From Epilithonimonas mollis (lineage in GTDB: Bacteria; Bacteroidota; Bacteroidia; Flavobacteriales; Weeksellaceae), in NCBI RefSeq assembly GCF_900142325.1, contig NZ_FRAM01000002.1, forward strand, positions 744,001 to 808,000: a stretch of 64,000 nt of DNA, in the 5' to 3' direction. Below, in pieces: positions 43,285 to 52,355 of this stretch. Below the pieces are notes generated by a model. The model was given only the letters and a program-made list of their open reading frames with translations. It had not been told where the DNA came from and did no database searches. A program made the translations under genes and the position numbers. Each line of letters starts with the position of its first letter. The first letter of the stretch is position 1.

Positions 43285-44649
43285 TTATTCTTTAATAATC
43301 TTCTGAGAGATAAATCTAATATCATTTTTTTTAAGAATCAGGATATAATTTCCGGGACTTAAAGTGGAAACATTGATGCTTTTATCCTGTTCTGCAACTT
43401 TAGACTCAAAAACGGTTCTTCCTGCTAGATCCACAATTTCGGCACTGACATTATTTTCATTTAGGTTATTGGTGTAAATGAAATCCTTAGCAGGAATCGG
43501 AGAGATCAATATCTGATTTTTGCTGATATCGGAGACACTCAGGTTAGTGGTCTTCACTTTATAGATTCTCCCGTTAGCTGCAGCGGCGTAAAGCTGTTTC
43601 TGATTATCTTCACCGAAACTTATAAAATTGCTTCCGGAAAATTGCGGTGTCCATGTGATCATATTGTTGCTGCCGAGAACACCTATCTGCTGGGAGCAAT
43701 AATCAGCAAAAACATATTTACCAGTAAGGTCAGGATATAGATTTCCTCTGTACACATAGCCGCCTGTTATGGAACATTTGTCTCCGGAATGATCATATTG
43801 CGCTATAGGAAATGTCATTGTGGAAGAGTTGGCACAGCCGGCCGTGTTATAAGTATTGTTCCCCTCGTAGCAGCGCCAGCCATAATTGATGCCGGCAGAA
43901 GTAGCCGGAATACGGTTGATTTCTTCTAAAATCTCTTGCCCAACATCGGCTATCCATACATTATTCGTGGTTTTGTCAAAAGAAAATTTCCATGCATTTC
44001 TAAGGCCGTAAGCCCAGATTTCATCTGCACCATCAACACCCACAAATGGATTGTCAGACGGAATGTTGTAAGCATTATCAGAATTAATATCTATTCTGAG
44101 CATTTTCCCCAAAAGCGAATTTTTGTTTTGAGAATTATTATTAGGATCACCACCGCTTCCGCCGTCACCCGTCGAGATCCAAAGGTAACCGTCTGGTCCG
44201 AAGTGGATGCTTCCGCCGTTATGATTGGTAAAAGGTTTAGGAATTGTTAAAAGAATCTTTTCTGAAGAAGGATCTGCGATGTTTGGGTTTGAAGAGTTAG
44301 CATTAAATCGGGACACTCTGATCGCACCTTGCAGATTATTGTAGTAAACAAAGAAGTATCTGTTGGTTGCGAACTGCGGATGAAACGCCAAACCCAGTAA
44401 ACCTCTTTCTCCTCCGAATGTGATAAGGTTGGAAATATTCAGAAAATTATCGGCGGCAACTGTCCCGTTTTCATTGATGATTTTAATAGTACCTGACTGC
44501 TGAACGACGAATAACCTGTTGTCGGAAGTCGGAGAAGCTACAATTTCTACCGGATTGGATACGCCTGTTACAAAGCTTTCCAGGACAATAGTTTGAGCGG
44601 ATAGGCAGGCTGCCACAAATAAACCGAACCAGAGTAAAATTTTTTTCAT
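43285..44649 (-). CDS. PQQ-type sugar dehydrogenase (GSDH) with T9SS sorting domain
   Basis: A 454-residue exported protein. A signal peptide (CLSAQ) is followed by the six-bladed beta-propeller of glucose/sorbosone dehydrogenases: GLLGLAFHP, NHNGGSIHFGPDGYLWIS with the GDGGSGGD loop, LRIDI, AYGLRNAWKFSFD, ADVGQE and INYGWRCYEG. These contain the PQQ and Ca2+ ligands of soluble glucose dehydrogenase. The last 70 residues are a type A T9SS sorting domain. It would oxidise aldoses outside the cell and depends on PQQ supply. It is convergent with the glucan locus and may act on liberated sugars, but co-regulation is not shown. Confidence 0.9.
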   Translation of the reverse strand: MKKILLWFGLFVAACLSAQTIVLESFVTGVSNPVEIVASPTSDNRLFVVQQSGTIKIINENGTVAADNFLNISNLITFGGERGLLGLAFHPQFATNRYFFVYYNNLQGAIRVSRFNANSSNPNIADPSSEKILLTIPKPFTNHNGGSIHFGPDGYLWISTGDGGSGGDPNNNSQNKNSLLGKMLRIDINSDNAYNIPSDNPFVGVDGADEIWAYGLRNAWKFSFDKTTNNVWIADVGQEILEEINRIPATSAGINYGWRCYEGNNTYNTAGCANSSTMTFPIAQYDHSGDKCSITGGYVYRGNLYPDLTGKYVFADYCSQQIGVLGSNNMITWTPQFSGSNFISFGEDNQKQLYAAAANGRIYKVKTTNLSVSDISKNQILISPIPAKDFIYTNNLNENNVSAEIVDLAGRTVFESKVAEQDKSINVSTLSPGNYILILKKNDIRFISQKIIKE

Positions 44650-44832
44650 AACGATTATATTTAAGATTTAAATGAAATTAACCAAATAATATGCCCTATC
44701 TCAAATTTATTTAATATTTAATCTAATTTGATTTTTTCAACATTTTATTCATGAAAAATAATACATTCTGAGATAAATAATTGTTGTGCACATATTTATC
44801 ATTTTCAAATTCTTATTTCCACTAGAAATCAT

Positions 44833-44840
44833 TATATTTG
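44833..44840 (+). promoter_or_regulatory. TAnnTTTG -7 element of secDF
   Basis: TATATTTG lies 29 bases before the secDF start and fits the Bacteroidota -7 consensus. Confidence 0.6.
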
Positions 44841-44869
44841 CCGACTAAAATTATATATATCGTAAGAAA

Positions 44870-47776
44870 ATGCAAGGAAAAGGACTCGTTACACTAGTCG
44901 CCATCGTTCTTGGACTGATTTGTCTCAATGAGCTTCTGCCTTCTTTCTATGCCAATAAAATAGAAAAAGAAGCAAAAGCAATTGCAGGCGACAATCAGGT
45001 AAAATATCAAGCCGAACTCGACAGACTTTCTAAAGACACGCTTAACCTCGGTTTTACAAAACTGGATTATACGTCTGCAAAACAGAAAGAAATGAAGCTG
45101 GGGTTGGACCTTAAAGGTGGTATCAACGTATTATTGGAGATCAACCAGAGAGATTTGGTGAATGATCTTAGTAATTATTCTACAAACCCGGTTTTGATAG
45201 AAGCACTGAACAGAACAGATCAGGCTCAGAAAAGCTCAAGTAAACAATACATTGAGGATTTCTTTATCCAGTTCGAAGCTGTTAATAAACAAAAAGGAAC
45301 GAACCTGAAACTTGCAGATCCTGAAATTTTCGGTAATACGAATCTCACTGAGATCAAATTCAATACGCCGGACGATCAGGTAAAGAACATCATAAGAAGA
45401 AAAATCGACGCTTCTGTAGGAACAGCTTATGAAGTTCTCAGAACACGTATCGACAAAATGGGTGTAACCCAGCCAAACGTTCAGAGAGTACCTGGTACAG
45501 GAAGAATCCTTGTAGAGATGCCGGGTATCAAAGATATCGACAGGGTTAAAAAAATGCTGGCAACATCTGCAAAGCTTCAGTTCTGGGAAGTGCAGATGAG
45601 CCCTGAGGTTTATCCTTATTTTTCTGAACTGAGCCAGTTGGTAAAGGTAAAAGGAGACTCTATCGGTGTAGCTAAAACCACTAATCTTATCAACATCCTT
45701 CAATCCGGAGCAATGCCGGGTAGCGGTGTTGCTAGTGTGAAGCTTTCTGACACAGCCATTGTAAACAAAGTCCTTAACAGTGCCGCTGCTATCAAGGCGA
45801 GACCCGTTAATTTGAAATATACCCAGTTCATGTGGGGCTACAAACCGGAGTCTAATACTTCCAACAATCTGGTTTTATATGCAATCCGTGGAAATATCAA
45901 TCAGAAAGCACCGGTTGATGGTGCTGTGGAATCTGCAAACATCAGTTATGACCAGCTTGGTCGTATCGTTGTAGATATGCAGATGGATTCCAACGGTGCC
46001 CGTGACTGGAGAACAATGACCGAGAAGAACAAAGGGAAAGTAGTGGCGGTAACTCTGGATAACAGAGTCTATACAGCACCGGTGGTGAATGAGGTGATTC
46101 CTAACGGAAGAACCCAGATCTCCGGAAACTTTACGCAGGTAGAGGCGAAAGACCTGGTTGACGTTCTTGGAGCGGGTAAACTTCCTGCTGGTGCAAAGAT
46201 TGTACAGGCAGATGTCGTTGGTCCATCTTTGGGAGCAGAATCTATCAATGACGGGGTGATGTCATTTCTTATTGCATTCGCTATAATTATTGTTTATATC
46301 GTTTTCTACTATGGTGGTGCGGGTGTATATGCGATTATAGCAATGATAATCAACTTGTTTTATATTTTTGGAATTATGGATTCCATTGATGCTACATTGA
46401 CCCTGCCGGGTATTGCGGGTATCGTGTTATCTATGGCTCTGGCAGTAGATGCAAACGTTATTATCTACGAAAGAACAAAAGAAGAACTATTCCGGGGAAA
46501 AAGTATCCTAGAGGCTTATAAAGATGGTTTCAAACATGCGATCTCTGCGATCATCGATGGTCACCTTACAACGCTGATCACTGCAATCATTCTTTATGTT
46601 TTCGGAACTGGACCGATAAAAGGTTTTGCGGTAACGCTGATCATCGGTTTGATCATGACATTGTTCACATCCGTATTACTTTCAAGAGTAATGATCTTCA
46701 ACAGACTGGAAAAAGGTAAATCACTATCTGTCTGGACTGCGCCGACTAAAAATCTTTTCAGAAATACATGGATCGATTTCATCGGGAAAAGAAAATGGTC
46801 TTATATCGTTTCTGCTATATTAATGGTGATTTCTATCACATCCATTGCAATTAATGGTTTCAAATACGGTATCGACTTTACAGGCGGACGTAACTATGTT
46901 GTAAGGTTCGACAAGCCGGTAGATGCTAATAAAACTGAAGAAAATATTGCAAAGCTGATTGAAACAAATGAAGGCAAAAATGAGTCTGTAGAAGTTAAAA
47001 CATTTGGTAATTCATCTCAACTGAAAATTACAACCGATTACCTGATTGATGACGAATCGCTTCAGGCCGATCAAACTGTAGAGCAAAAAATCTATGAAGG
47101 GCTTAAGCAGGATTTGCCGGCCAATATGACTTTAGCAGAGTTTAAATCTGCTGAAAAAGATCATGCGGGAATAGTTTCTTCAACCAAAGTAGGTCCAACA
47201 GTGGCGGATGATATCACAACACACGGTATCCTTGCCGTTGTGGCATCACTGATCGGGATCTTCATCTATATCCTTGTAAGATTCGACAAGTGGCAGTTCT
47301 CTCTCGGAGCAGTTGCCGGTCTGTTCCACGATACGGTTGTGATCCTTGGGGTTTACTCGTTGTTCTACAAAGTAATGCCGTTCAACATGGAGATCAATCA
47401 GGATTTCATTGCGGCGATTCTGACGGTGATTGGTTATTCGATTAACGATACCGTGATTATCTTTGACAGAATCAGAGAATACCTTCGTGAGAAGAAAGCG
47501 TTGACTCTTGCCGGATTATTTGATGACTCGATCTCAAGTACCATCGGTAGAACGTTCAATACGTCTTTCACTACGATTCTGGTGATCCTGGCGATCTTCA
47601 TCTTTGGTGGAGATAACCTGAGAGGATTTATGTTCTGTCTGTTGATCGGTATCGGATTCGGTACTTATTCTTCCATCTTCATTGCATCGGCTACAGCTTA
47701 TGACTTCCTGCGAGGAAAGAAAAAAGAAGACAAGGTCACAGGAAAATCTTCTATCGACGCAGAAATAGTTAAGTAA
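44870..47776 (+). CDS. secDF: Protein translocase SecDF (fused)
   Basis: A 968-residue proton-driven helper of the SecYEG channel with SecD and SecF in one chain, as is usual in Bacteroidota. The SecD part has helix 1, the LGLDLKGGINVLLEI motif and an unusually long periplasmic P1 region (about residues 60-440), then six helices ending near residue 620, with VDANVIIYER in the fourth helix. SecF begins at about residue 625 with its own first helix, GIDFTGGRN, and ends with helices containing GYSINDTVIIFDRIRE. Monocistronic, with promoter and terminator both visible. Confidence 0.96.
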   Translation: MQGKGLVTLVAIVLGLICLNELLPSFYANKIEKEAKAIAGDNQVKYQAELDRLSKDTLNLGFTKLDYTSAKQKEMKLGLDLKGGINVLLEINQRDLVNDLSNYSTNPVLIEALNRTDQAQKSSSKQYIEDFFIQFEAVNKQKGTNLKLADPEIFGNTNLTEIKFNTPDDQVKNIIRRKIDASVGTAYEVLRTRIDKMGVTQPNVQRVPGTGRILVEMPGIKDIDRVKKMLATSAKLQFWEVQMSPEVYPYFSELSQLVKVKGDSIGVAKTTNLINILQSGAMPGSGVASVKLSDTAIVNKVLNSAAAIKARPVNLKYTQFMWGYKPESNTSNNLVLYAIRGNINQKAPVDGAVESANISYDQLGRIVVDMQMDSNGARDWRTMTEKNKGKVVAVTLDNRVYTAPVVNEVIPNGRTQISGNFTQVEAKDLVDVLGAGKLPAGAKIVQADVVGPSLGAESINDGVMSFLIAFAIIIVYIVFYYGGAGVYAIIAMIINLFYIFGIMDSIDATLTLPGIAGIVLSMALAVDANVIIYERTKEELFRGKSILEAYKDGFKHAISAIIDGHLTTLITAIILYVFGTGPIKGFAVTLIIGLIMTLFTSVLLSRVMIFNRLEKGKSLSVWTAPTKNLFRNTWIDFIGKRKWSYIVSAILMVISITSIAINGFKYGIDFTGGRNYVVRFDKPVDANKTEENIAKLIETNEGKNESVEVKTFGNSSQLKITTDYLIDDESLQADQTVEQKIYEGLKQDLPANMTLAEFKSAEKDHAGIVSSTKVGPTVADDITTHGILAVVASLIGIFIYILVRFDKWQFSLGAVAGLFHDTVVILGVYSLFYKVMPFNMEINQDFIAAILTVIGYSINDTVIIFDRIREYLREKKALTLAGLFDDSISSTIGRTFNTSFTTILVILAIFIFGGDNLRGFMFCLLIGIGFGTYSSIFIASATAYDFLRGKKKEDKVTGKSSIDAEIVK

Positions 47777-47796
47777 TAACTTAACCCTATATAATT

Positions 47797-47828
47797 AAAA
47801 GCTCCCAATTACCTGGGAGCTTTTTTTT
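47797..47828 (+). terminator. Terminator of secDF
   Basis: AAAGCTCCCA and TGGGAGCTTT pair around a short loop with eight T residues. Confidence 0.85.
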
Positions 47829-47845
47829 ACATTTGGTAGCCTTAT

Positions 47846-47875
47846 AAAAAAACCGCAGACCAAAATAATCTGCGG
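47846..47875 (-). terminator. Terminator of the helical hypothetical gene
   Basis: On the minus strand CCGCAGA and TCTGCGG pair around a nine-base loop and are followed by seven T residues. Confidence 0.8.
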
Positions 47876-47943
47876 AAACAATTGAATTGATTCAAGTATT
47901 AATAATTAAAAAAAACAAATGATGGGGCATCAATTCATTGATA

Positions 47944-48639
47944 TTATGCTATGGGTTCCGGCGTCACATCATTCTGCAATCCGCTTGGCGTATCATAGAT
48001 GATGTAATCATTATACTTCGCTTCATCGGTTTCGAAGAAAATGTCCTGGCCAATGCCCGCATATTTGGTGAGCAGCCGGTAGAGTGTATTGAGCGTTTCT
48101 ATTCGGTCTTCTGTCGCCACATCTCTGTCCGAGATGCCTTTCGCCTGTGCATCGATGGCGAGATCCAATCTGTCACGCTGAGCAATCAGAGTGGTGATTT
48201 TATCTTGCGTAAGACCTTCGTTTTTCAATTCGTCAAGGTATTTTTCGGCGGTGACAGACATGATTCTCGCATTGCGCACCAGTTCTGCATCAGGCTGCCG
48301 GCTCACATCCGAGGCCCCAAATTCCCTATGTTTGGCGCTGCCGAATCTAAAAGTGTTTTCTGCCATATTCAGGATGGTGCGCATGGTTTTTTCCAAGGCG
48401 CTTCGGGCAGCGTCCTTTTGGTTGGTCAGCTCTATTTTGACAGCTTCCAGTTGTTCATCAGACGGGAAATCTTCCACGGCGTTGCGTGCATCGGTCAGTT
48501 CGGTTTTCTTTGCAGGAGAGTAACCCCGGTCTGTGAATTCGACAATATCACGATCTAAAAGGTTGATAAATTCATCCGCTTTTTGTTTCAAGACGGCATC
48601 GGTGAGATGGAACTCCCGAATAACAGGATTTTTTTTCAT
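47944..48639 (-). CDS. Helical flavobacterial protein of unknown function
   Basis: A 231-residue protein with no signal peptide, membrane helix or cysteine. It is almost entirely alpha-helical and charged, with a conserved-looking DRDIVEFTDRGY near the N-terminus, an NQKDAARSALEKTMRTIL helix, and a C-terminal IFFETDEAKYNDYIIY motif before a Pro-rich tail. I recall similar proteins in Flavobacterium and Chryseobacterium, none characterised. The gene has its own terminator. Upstream of its start lies an eight-copy 21-bp repeat on the same strand. The plus-strand frame opposite it is judged an artefact. No function can be given. Confidence 0.8.
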   Translation of the reverse strand: MKKNPVIREFHLTDAVLKQKADEFINLLDRDIVEFTDRGYSPAKKTELTDARNAVEDFPSDEQLEAVKIELTNQKDAARSALEKTMRTILNMAENTFRFGSAKHREFGASDVSRQPDAELVRNARIMSVTAEKYLDELKNEGLTQDKITTLIAQRDRLDLAIDAQAKGISDRDVATEDRIETLNTLYRLLTKYAGIGQDIFFETDEAKYNDYIIYDTPSGLQNDVTPEPIA

Positions 48640-48706
48640 CAGAATTGTGTTTTAAGTTTATAATTCGAAATTATAAATTTTTTGTAATTGCGCAAGCATT
48701 TTTTTT

Positions 48707-48925
48707 TTAAAATATTGTTTTCAATCGTAACTTATTGATATGTAGTGAATTTGTCTCATTGTAATGAATCAACGGTTTATCGTAATGGATCACCGAGTCA
48801 TCGTAATGAATCAAGAGCTCATCGTAATGGTTCAACGCTTCAACGTAATGAATCAACGGCCCATCGAAATGTTTCAAGGGTATATCGAAATGCGTCAGTG
48901 ACGCATTGTAATATGTTTCCGGCAT
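48707..48925 (-). CDS. Possible 72-residue heptapeptide-repeat protein
   Basis: A doubtful gene. The minus strand reads an ATG followed by eight copies of a seven-residue unit of the type I-H-Y-D-x-x-L, for example PLIHYVEALNHYDELLIHYD. The array has exact 21-base spacing without indels, which favours selection on reading frame. However the plus strand is also open (HRNGS-type repeat), and no signal peptide or domain frames the repeat. It lies 67 bases upstream of the helical gene. It could instead be a non-coding repeat. Confidence 0.35.
   Translation of the reverse strand: MPETYYNASLTHFDIPLKHFDGPLIHYVEALNHYDELLIHYDDSVIHYDKPLIHYNETNSLHINKLRLKTIF
48758..48925. repeat. Tandem repeat, 8 x 21 bp
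   Basis: Eight units of exactly 21 bp built on the pattern ATCGTAATGAATCAACGG with a variable last part. Units 1-5 keep GTAATG, units 6 and 7 read GAAATG and unit 8 reads GTAATA, so copies have diverged by point changes only. Confidence 0.93.
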
Positions 48926-48964
48926 TTTTCAATTTTAAATGACAATTGGATGATATCATTGAAT

Positions 48965-49205
48965 TTTTAAGGTCGCTCCTCCGGAGCTTTGATTTTAAAA
49001 AAAAGATTTTCCTATTAACATAACGCTCCTGGCGGAGCTGCATTGATTCCGGAAGGATGTATTGTTGATATTCCAAACATTTTCACAGGAAGAATCCGTA
49101 GTATTTCATCATTAGATATTGTATCAATCCCGGAGGGATTTACTGTTAATAGAAGATTAAGATACCAAAACAAATCATAGCTCCGGAGGAGCGATCTTCT
49201 TATTA
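48965..49205. repeat. 240-bp element with inverted GC-rich ends
   Basis: The left end holds GCTCCTCCGGAGC (48975-48987) and the right end its exact reverse complement (49180-49192), with further matching flanks. Internal near-palindromes are GCTCCTGGCGGAGC (49025), TTCCGGAAGGA (49047) and AATCCCGGAGGGATT (49126). No transposase is present; it looks like a REP or miniature inverted-repeat type element. Confidence 0.75.
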
Positions 49206-49321
49206 TAATATTCAAATGTTATTATTATGTACTGTTGAGGGCATCTGCTCTTGCCATTTATTATGGAGCACGGGGCGGGACACTAATCAGCAAGAAATAT
49301 AATTATCAAATCAAAAAATAT

Positions 49322-49329
49322 TATCTTCG
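49322..49329 (+). promoter_or_regulatory. Possible -7 element of the MFS gene
   Basis: TATCTTCG, one base off TAnnTTTG, ends only 6 bases before the ATG, which would give a nearly leaderless transcript. Confidence 0.4.
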
Positions 49330-49335
49330 CATTCT

Positions 49336-50553
49336 ATGAAAACAAACCAAAAATCAGCCGCTATAGGGTTTATATTTATCACTTTACTGATTGATATTAC
49401 TGGTTGGGGGATCATCATTCCCGTGGTTCCGAAACTGATAGAAGAACTGATTCATGCAGACGTCAGCGAGGCGGCCAAATATGGCGGCTGGCTTAGTTTT
49501 GCGTATGCTTTCATACAGTTTGTTTTCTCGCCATTGGTCGGGAATCTGAGTGACAAATATGGACGGCGGCCTATTATCCTGCTTTCTCTTTTCGGGTTTT
49601 CTGTGGATTATATTTTTCTGGCTTTGGCGCCAAGTATCTGGTGGCTTTTCGTCGGCAGGATCATTGCCGGTATCACGGGTGCCAGCATCACTACGGCAAG
49701 TGCCTACATTGCCGATATCTCTACCGATGCGGACCGTGCGAAGAACTTTGGTCTTATAGGTGCGGCTTTTGGGTTGGGCTTTATCATCGGGCCTGTTTTA
49801 GGTGGTGTTTTGGGGCATTATGGTTCCAGAGTTCCGTTCTATGCAGCGGCGGTTTTGTGCATGATCAATTTTATATATGGTTATTTTGTTCTGCCGGAAA
49901 GTCTTGGCAATGAAAACCGCAGAGCGTTCAGCTGGAAACGGGCTAACCCTATAGGTTCTTTTAAATTCCTGAGAAAACATCCTGAAATCTCGGCCCTTAC
50001 TACAGCCTTAATCCTTATTTATATCGGTGCGCATGCGGTACAAAGCAACTGGAGTTTCTATACGATGTACAGGTTTAGCTGGGATGAGCGAATGGTGGGC
50101 ATCTCTCTCGGCGTTGTCGGGTTGTTGGTTGGGCTGGTACAGGGATTACTGATCCGCTGGGTGAATCCTAAGATCGGAGATCAGAAAAGTGTCTTCTATG
50201 GCCTGATGCTTTATGCGCTGGGCATGCTTCTGTATGCCTTTGCGACGGAAGGGTGGATGATGCTTGCATTCACGATTCCTTATTGTCTGGGCGGGATTTG
50301 TGGTCCTGCATTACAATCGATCATTACCAAGAATATTCCTTCCAACGAACAGGGTGAACTGCAGGGTGCGCTGACGAGTCTGATGAGTGCGACCTCCATC
50401 ATCGGTCCGCCGTTGATGACGAATCTGTTCTATTATTTCACGCATAAAGAAGCACCGTTTCTGTTTCCTGGTGCGCCATTTTTCTTAGCATTTCTGCTTT
50501 TTGCGCTGAGCATCTATTTTGTTTATATTAGTTTTAAAGGGAAGAAATCATAA
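49336..50553 (+). CDS. TetA-like MFS transporter
   Basis: A 405-residue, 12-helix major facilitator of the drug:H+ antiporter-1 (TetA) type. Helix 1 holds the acidic [11 protein letters not shown] segment (TetA has Asp in this place), motif A is [12 protein letters not shown] in the loop after helix 2, and antiporter motif C is [11 protein letters not shown] in helix 5. Close relatives in Bacteroidota are generally annotated as TCR/Tet family pumps; tetracycline transport itself is not implied. It is a single gene between repeats, without an adjacent TetR-type regulator. Confidence 0.9.
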   Translation: MKTNQKSAAIGFIFITLLIDITGWGIIIPVVPKLIEELIHADVSEAAKYGGWLSFAYAFIQFVFSPLVGNLSDKYGRRPIILLSLFGFSVDYIFLALAPSIWWLFVGRIIAGITGASITTASAYIADISTDADRAKNFGLIGAAFGLGFIIGPVLGGVLGHYGSRVPFYAAAVLCMINFIYGYFVLPESLGNENRRAFSWKRANPIGSFKFLRKHPEISALTTALILIYIGAHAVQSNWSFYTMYRFSWDERMVGISLGVVGLLVGLVQGLLIRWVNPKIGDQKSVFYGLMLYALGMLLYAFATEGWMMLAFTIPYCLGGICGPALQSIITKNIPSNEQGELQGALTSLMSATSIIGPPLMTNLFYYFTHKEAPFLFPGAPFFLAFLLFALSIYFVYISFKGKKS

Positions 50554-50555
50554 AC

Positions 50556-50625
50556 GTCTCGTAGATTGGGCAAATCAGCAGATCATTAAAATAAATCTGT
50601 AAAATCTGAATATTCAGCGGGAATG
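50556..50625. repeat. Imperfect hairpin repeat, family copy 2
   Basis: GTCTCGTAGATT...CAGCAGAT and its partner ATAAATCTGTAAAATCTGAA resemble the hairpin at 9214-9280 in sequence and spacing, but the outer arms are eroded. It lies between the convergent MFS and CLC genes. Confidence 0.55.
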
Positions 50626-50636
50626 TTAATCTTAAT

Positions 50637-51908
50637 CTAAGATTTCGGGACGTAAGTATAAACGTTATAAGGGATAATTTTTTCTGCTGTTTTTTTAGCG
50701 ATCAGGCTTCCTATAAGAATCGGGAAGAATAATTCGTAGCCGTTCGGGACCAGGCTGCACGTGAGGATCAATGCGGTGAAAGGGGCGTAGATGGCTGCTG
50801 ATAGAGTAGCAGCAACGCCGATCAATATAAAGTTAATGTAAATCAAAGAGGTTCCGAAAAAAGTGTTGCAAACTATTGCAAACCCTAATCCTAAGTATGC
50901 ACCCGCCACAATACTCGGTGCAAAAACACCGCCGTCTCCACCAGCGCCTAATGTCAATGATGAAGCTAATGGTTTCAGTAATACCAAAGCTAAAATCAAA
51001 AAGACGGAATAACTTTGAGGATGAGAGATCAATTCATCCAAGGAATGGTAACTGTCGCCGTAAAGGAAAGGAAAAAAACAGATCAGAATCCCGACAGACA
51101 ATGCGCCCAGGTTTATACGAATGAAGTTATTATGGATTCCGGAGAAGAAATCTTTCATCTGAATCACCAATAAAGTAAAATAAACTGAGAGTGTTCCGCC
51201 CATTAAGCTTAGAACGACCATAAATGGAACAGCAATCCAGTTCCAATGGGTTACCGGAAAATTAATCAATGGTTCTGAAGGGAAAAAGTAGAGAAATATC
51301 CAAGCCATCAAAGCTGCAGATGTGCAACTGATGATTAGGGTTTTATTGATTTTTCTCGCAATGACTTCCAAAGCAAAAAGGCAACCGACAAGGGGATTCC
51401 CGAAAAGTACGGCAACCCCAGCAACCACTCCGGCGCAGATCAGTTCCAGTTTGTAGACATTGGCGGCAAATTGTTTCTCATAAACCGAATTCCCGACTGT
51501 AGCAGTTGCAACAACTGTAGACACCTCGATTCCCGTGGAGCCTCCGAAAATTACCGTCAAAAATCCATTGAAATAATGCGAAGGAATCTTGAAGAAAGGC
51601 AGATGGTCTTTTCTATGATACACAGTTTTATATATCTCCGTGATGCCTTTGTTCTTTCTGTTTTTGAAAAGATATTTCCTAAGAAAGTAAATGGACGTAA
51701 TCCCAAATGTTGGCAGAATGATGAATAAAAAAGCATTGTTCTTTTCGGCAAAATCAAATAAATGTTCCTGGCAGAACTCGGTGATTTTCTTCAGTGTTAA
51801 TCCTAAAACCGATGCCATGATGCCTATAAATAATGATGAAATAATTAATTTGAAATAATTGTTCGCCTGTACTTTCTGTCTTTTCATTCCCAATCTCTTA
51901 GAGACCAT
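50637..51908 (-). CDS. CLC family chloride channel/transporter
   Basis: A 423-residue integral membrane protein of the ClcA/ClcB family. The anion-pathway motifs are present: GGSTGIEVST (with the gating glutamate), GNPLVGCLFALEVIAR near the second filter and GAGGDGGVFAPSIVAGA with the GGxxGGxFxP core. There are no CBS domains. The first residues MVSKRLGMKRQK are basic; Met-8 is an alternative start. Whether it is a Cl-/H+ exchanger or channel is not certain, although the gating Glu and bacterial origin favour an exchanger. Confidence 0.9.
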   Translation of the reverse strand: MVSKRLGMKRQKVQANNYFKLIISSLFIGIMASVLGLTLKKITEFCQEHLFDFAEKNNAFLFIILPTFGITSIYFLRKYLFKNRKNKGITEIYKTVYHRKDHLPFFKIPSHYFNGFLTVIFGGSTGIEVSTVVATATVGNSVYEKQFAANVYKLELICAGVVAGVAVLFGNPLVGCLFALEVIARKINKTLIISCTSAALMAWIFLYFFPSEPLINFPVTHWNWIAVPFMVVLSLMGGTLSVYFTLLVIQMKDFFSGIHNNFIRINLGALSVGILICFFPFLYGDSYHSLDELISHPQSYSVFLILALVLLKPLASSLTLGAGGDGGVFAPSIVAGAYLGLGFAIVCNTFFGTSLIYINFILIGVAATLSAAIYAPFTALILTCSLVPNGYELFFPILIGSLIAKKTAEKIIPYNVYTYVPKS

Positions 51909-52016
51909 AAATTTACGTCAAAAAAATTTGTGATACTTTTCATGAATAAGATTGATTTCTATGTTTTTTAAGTAAAAATTAATAAAATTCTCTGTATCAA
52001 ATCTCTAAATGTTTCT

Positions 52017-52024
52017 TAATTTTG
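52017..52024 (+). promoter_or_regulatory. -7 element directly before tatA
   Basis: TAATTTTG matches TAnnTTTG and ends 4 bases before the ATG, so transcription may begin at or next to the start codon. Confidence 0.5.
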
Positions 52025-52028
52025 TCAA

Positions 52029-52352
52029 ATGGAATTGAGTATTGGAGAAATGCTTTTGATTGCTTTGGCAATTGTTGTTTTGTTCGGGCCGGACAAACTG
52101 CCCGAGATCGCACGAGGTCTGGGTGAAGGCGTACGCAAGATGCGTGGCGCTGTGGATGATATCAAAACCGAGATCATGAAAGAAGCAGACAATCCACTTT
52201 CCGAGATCAAAAAAGAAATAGATAAAGTGAAGAAATCTGCGCAGGAATTCAACCCTTTGGAAGATAAAAAAAGTGTTGATTTCCAAAATACAGTCGCTGA
52301 AAAAATAGACCTTTCCGAAGACGATTCTCACGAAGGTCCTGTAAGCCGATAA
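52029..52352 (+). CDS. Sec-independent translocase subunit TatA/TatB-like
   Basis: A 107-residue membrane protein of the twin-arginine pathway. It has one short N-terminal helix (IGEMLLIALAIVVLFG), the conserved FGPDKLPEIARGLG hinge, an amphipathic helix (KMRGAVDDIKTEI) and a charged, acidic tail. The tail length and the EIKKEIDKVKK helix are reminiscent of TatB, but Bacteroidota usually use TatA-type proteins only. tatC is not adjacent. It is followed by a PAP2 phosphatase gene 3 bases later and probably shares its transcript. Confidence 0.9.
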   Translation: MELSIGEMLLIALAIVVLFGPDKLPEIARGLGEGVRKMRGAVDDIKTEIMKEADNPLSEIKKEIDKVKKSAQEFNPLEDKKSVDFQNTVAEKIDLSEDDSHEGPVSR

Positions 52353-52355
52353 ACT

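Larger units (their letters stand above)
48640..49335. other. 696-bp gap with two kinds of repeats
   Basis: This gap holds an eight-unit 21-bp repeat (48758-48925), then a 240-bp element with inverted ends (48965-49205). The final 130 bases contain the promoter region of the MFS gene. The only possible gene is the repeat frame reported separately. Confidence 0.8.

Noticed and set aside
43285-44649. Sugar dehydrogenase as part of the glucan operon
   Set aside because: It is on the opposite strand and separated by a bidirectional terminator, so it is not co-transcribed.
47938-48558. Plus-strand frame of 206 codons
   Set aside because: Antisense to the helical hypothetical gene, whose composition, terminator and recalled homologues favour the minus strand.
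48745-48942. Plus-strand repeat protein (HRNGS-type)
   Set aside because: It is the mirror of the 21-bp array. It has no better support than the minus-strand frame, which at least has gene order in its favour.
48707-48942. CRISPR array
   Set aside because: The 21-bp units are contiguous without unique spacers and no cas genes are present.
49336-50553. Acquired tetracycline-resistance gene
   Set aside because: The protein is TetA-like but lacks a TetR neighbour and mobile-element context; chromosomal TCR/Tet-type pumps are common in this group.
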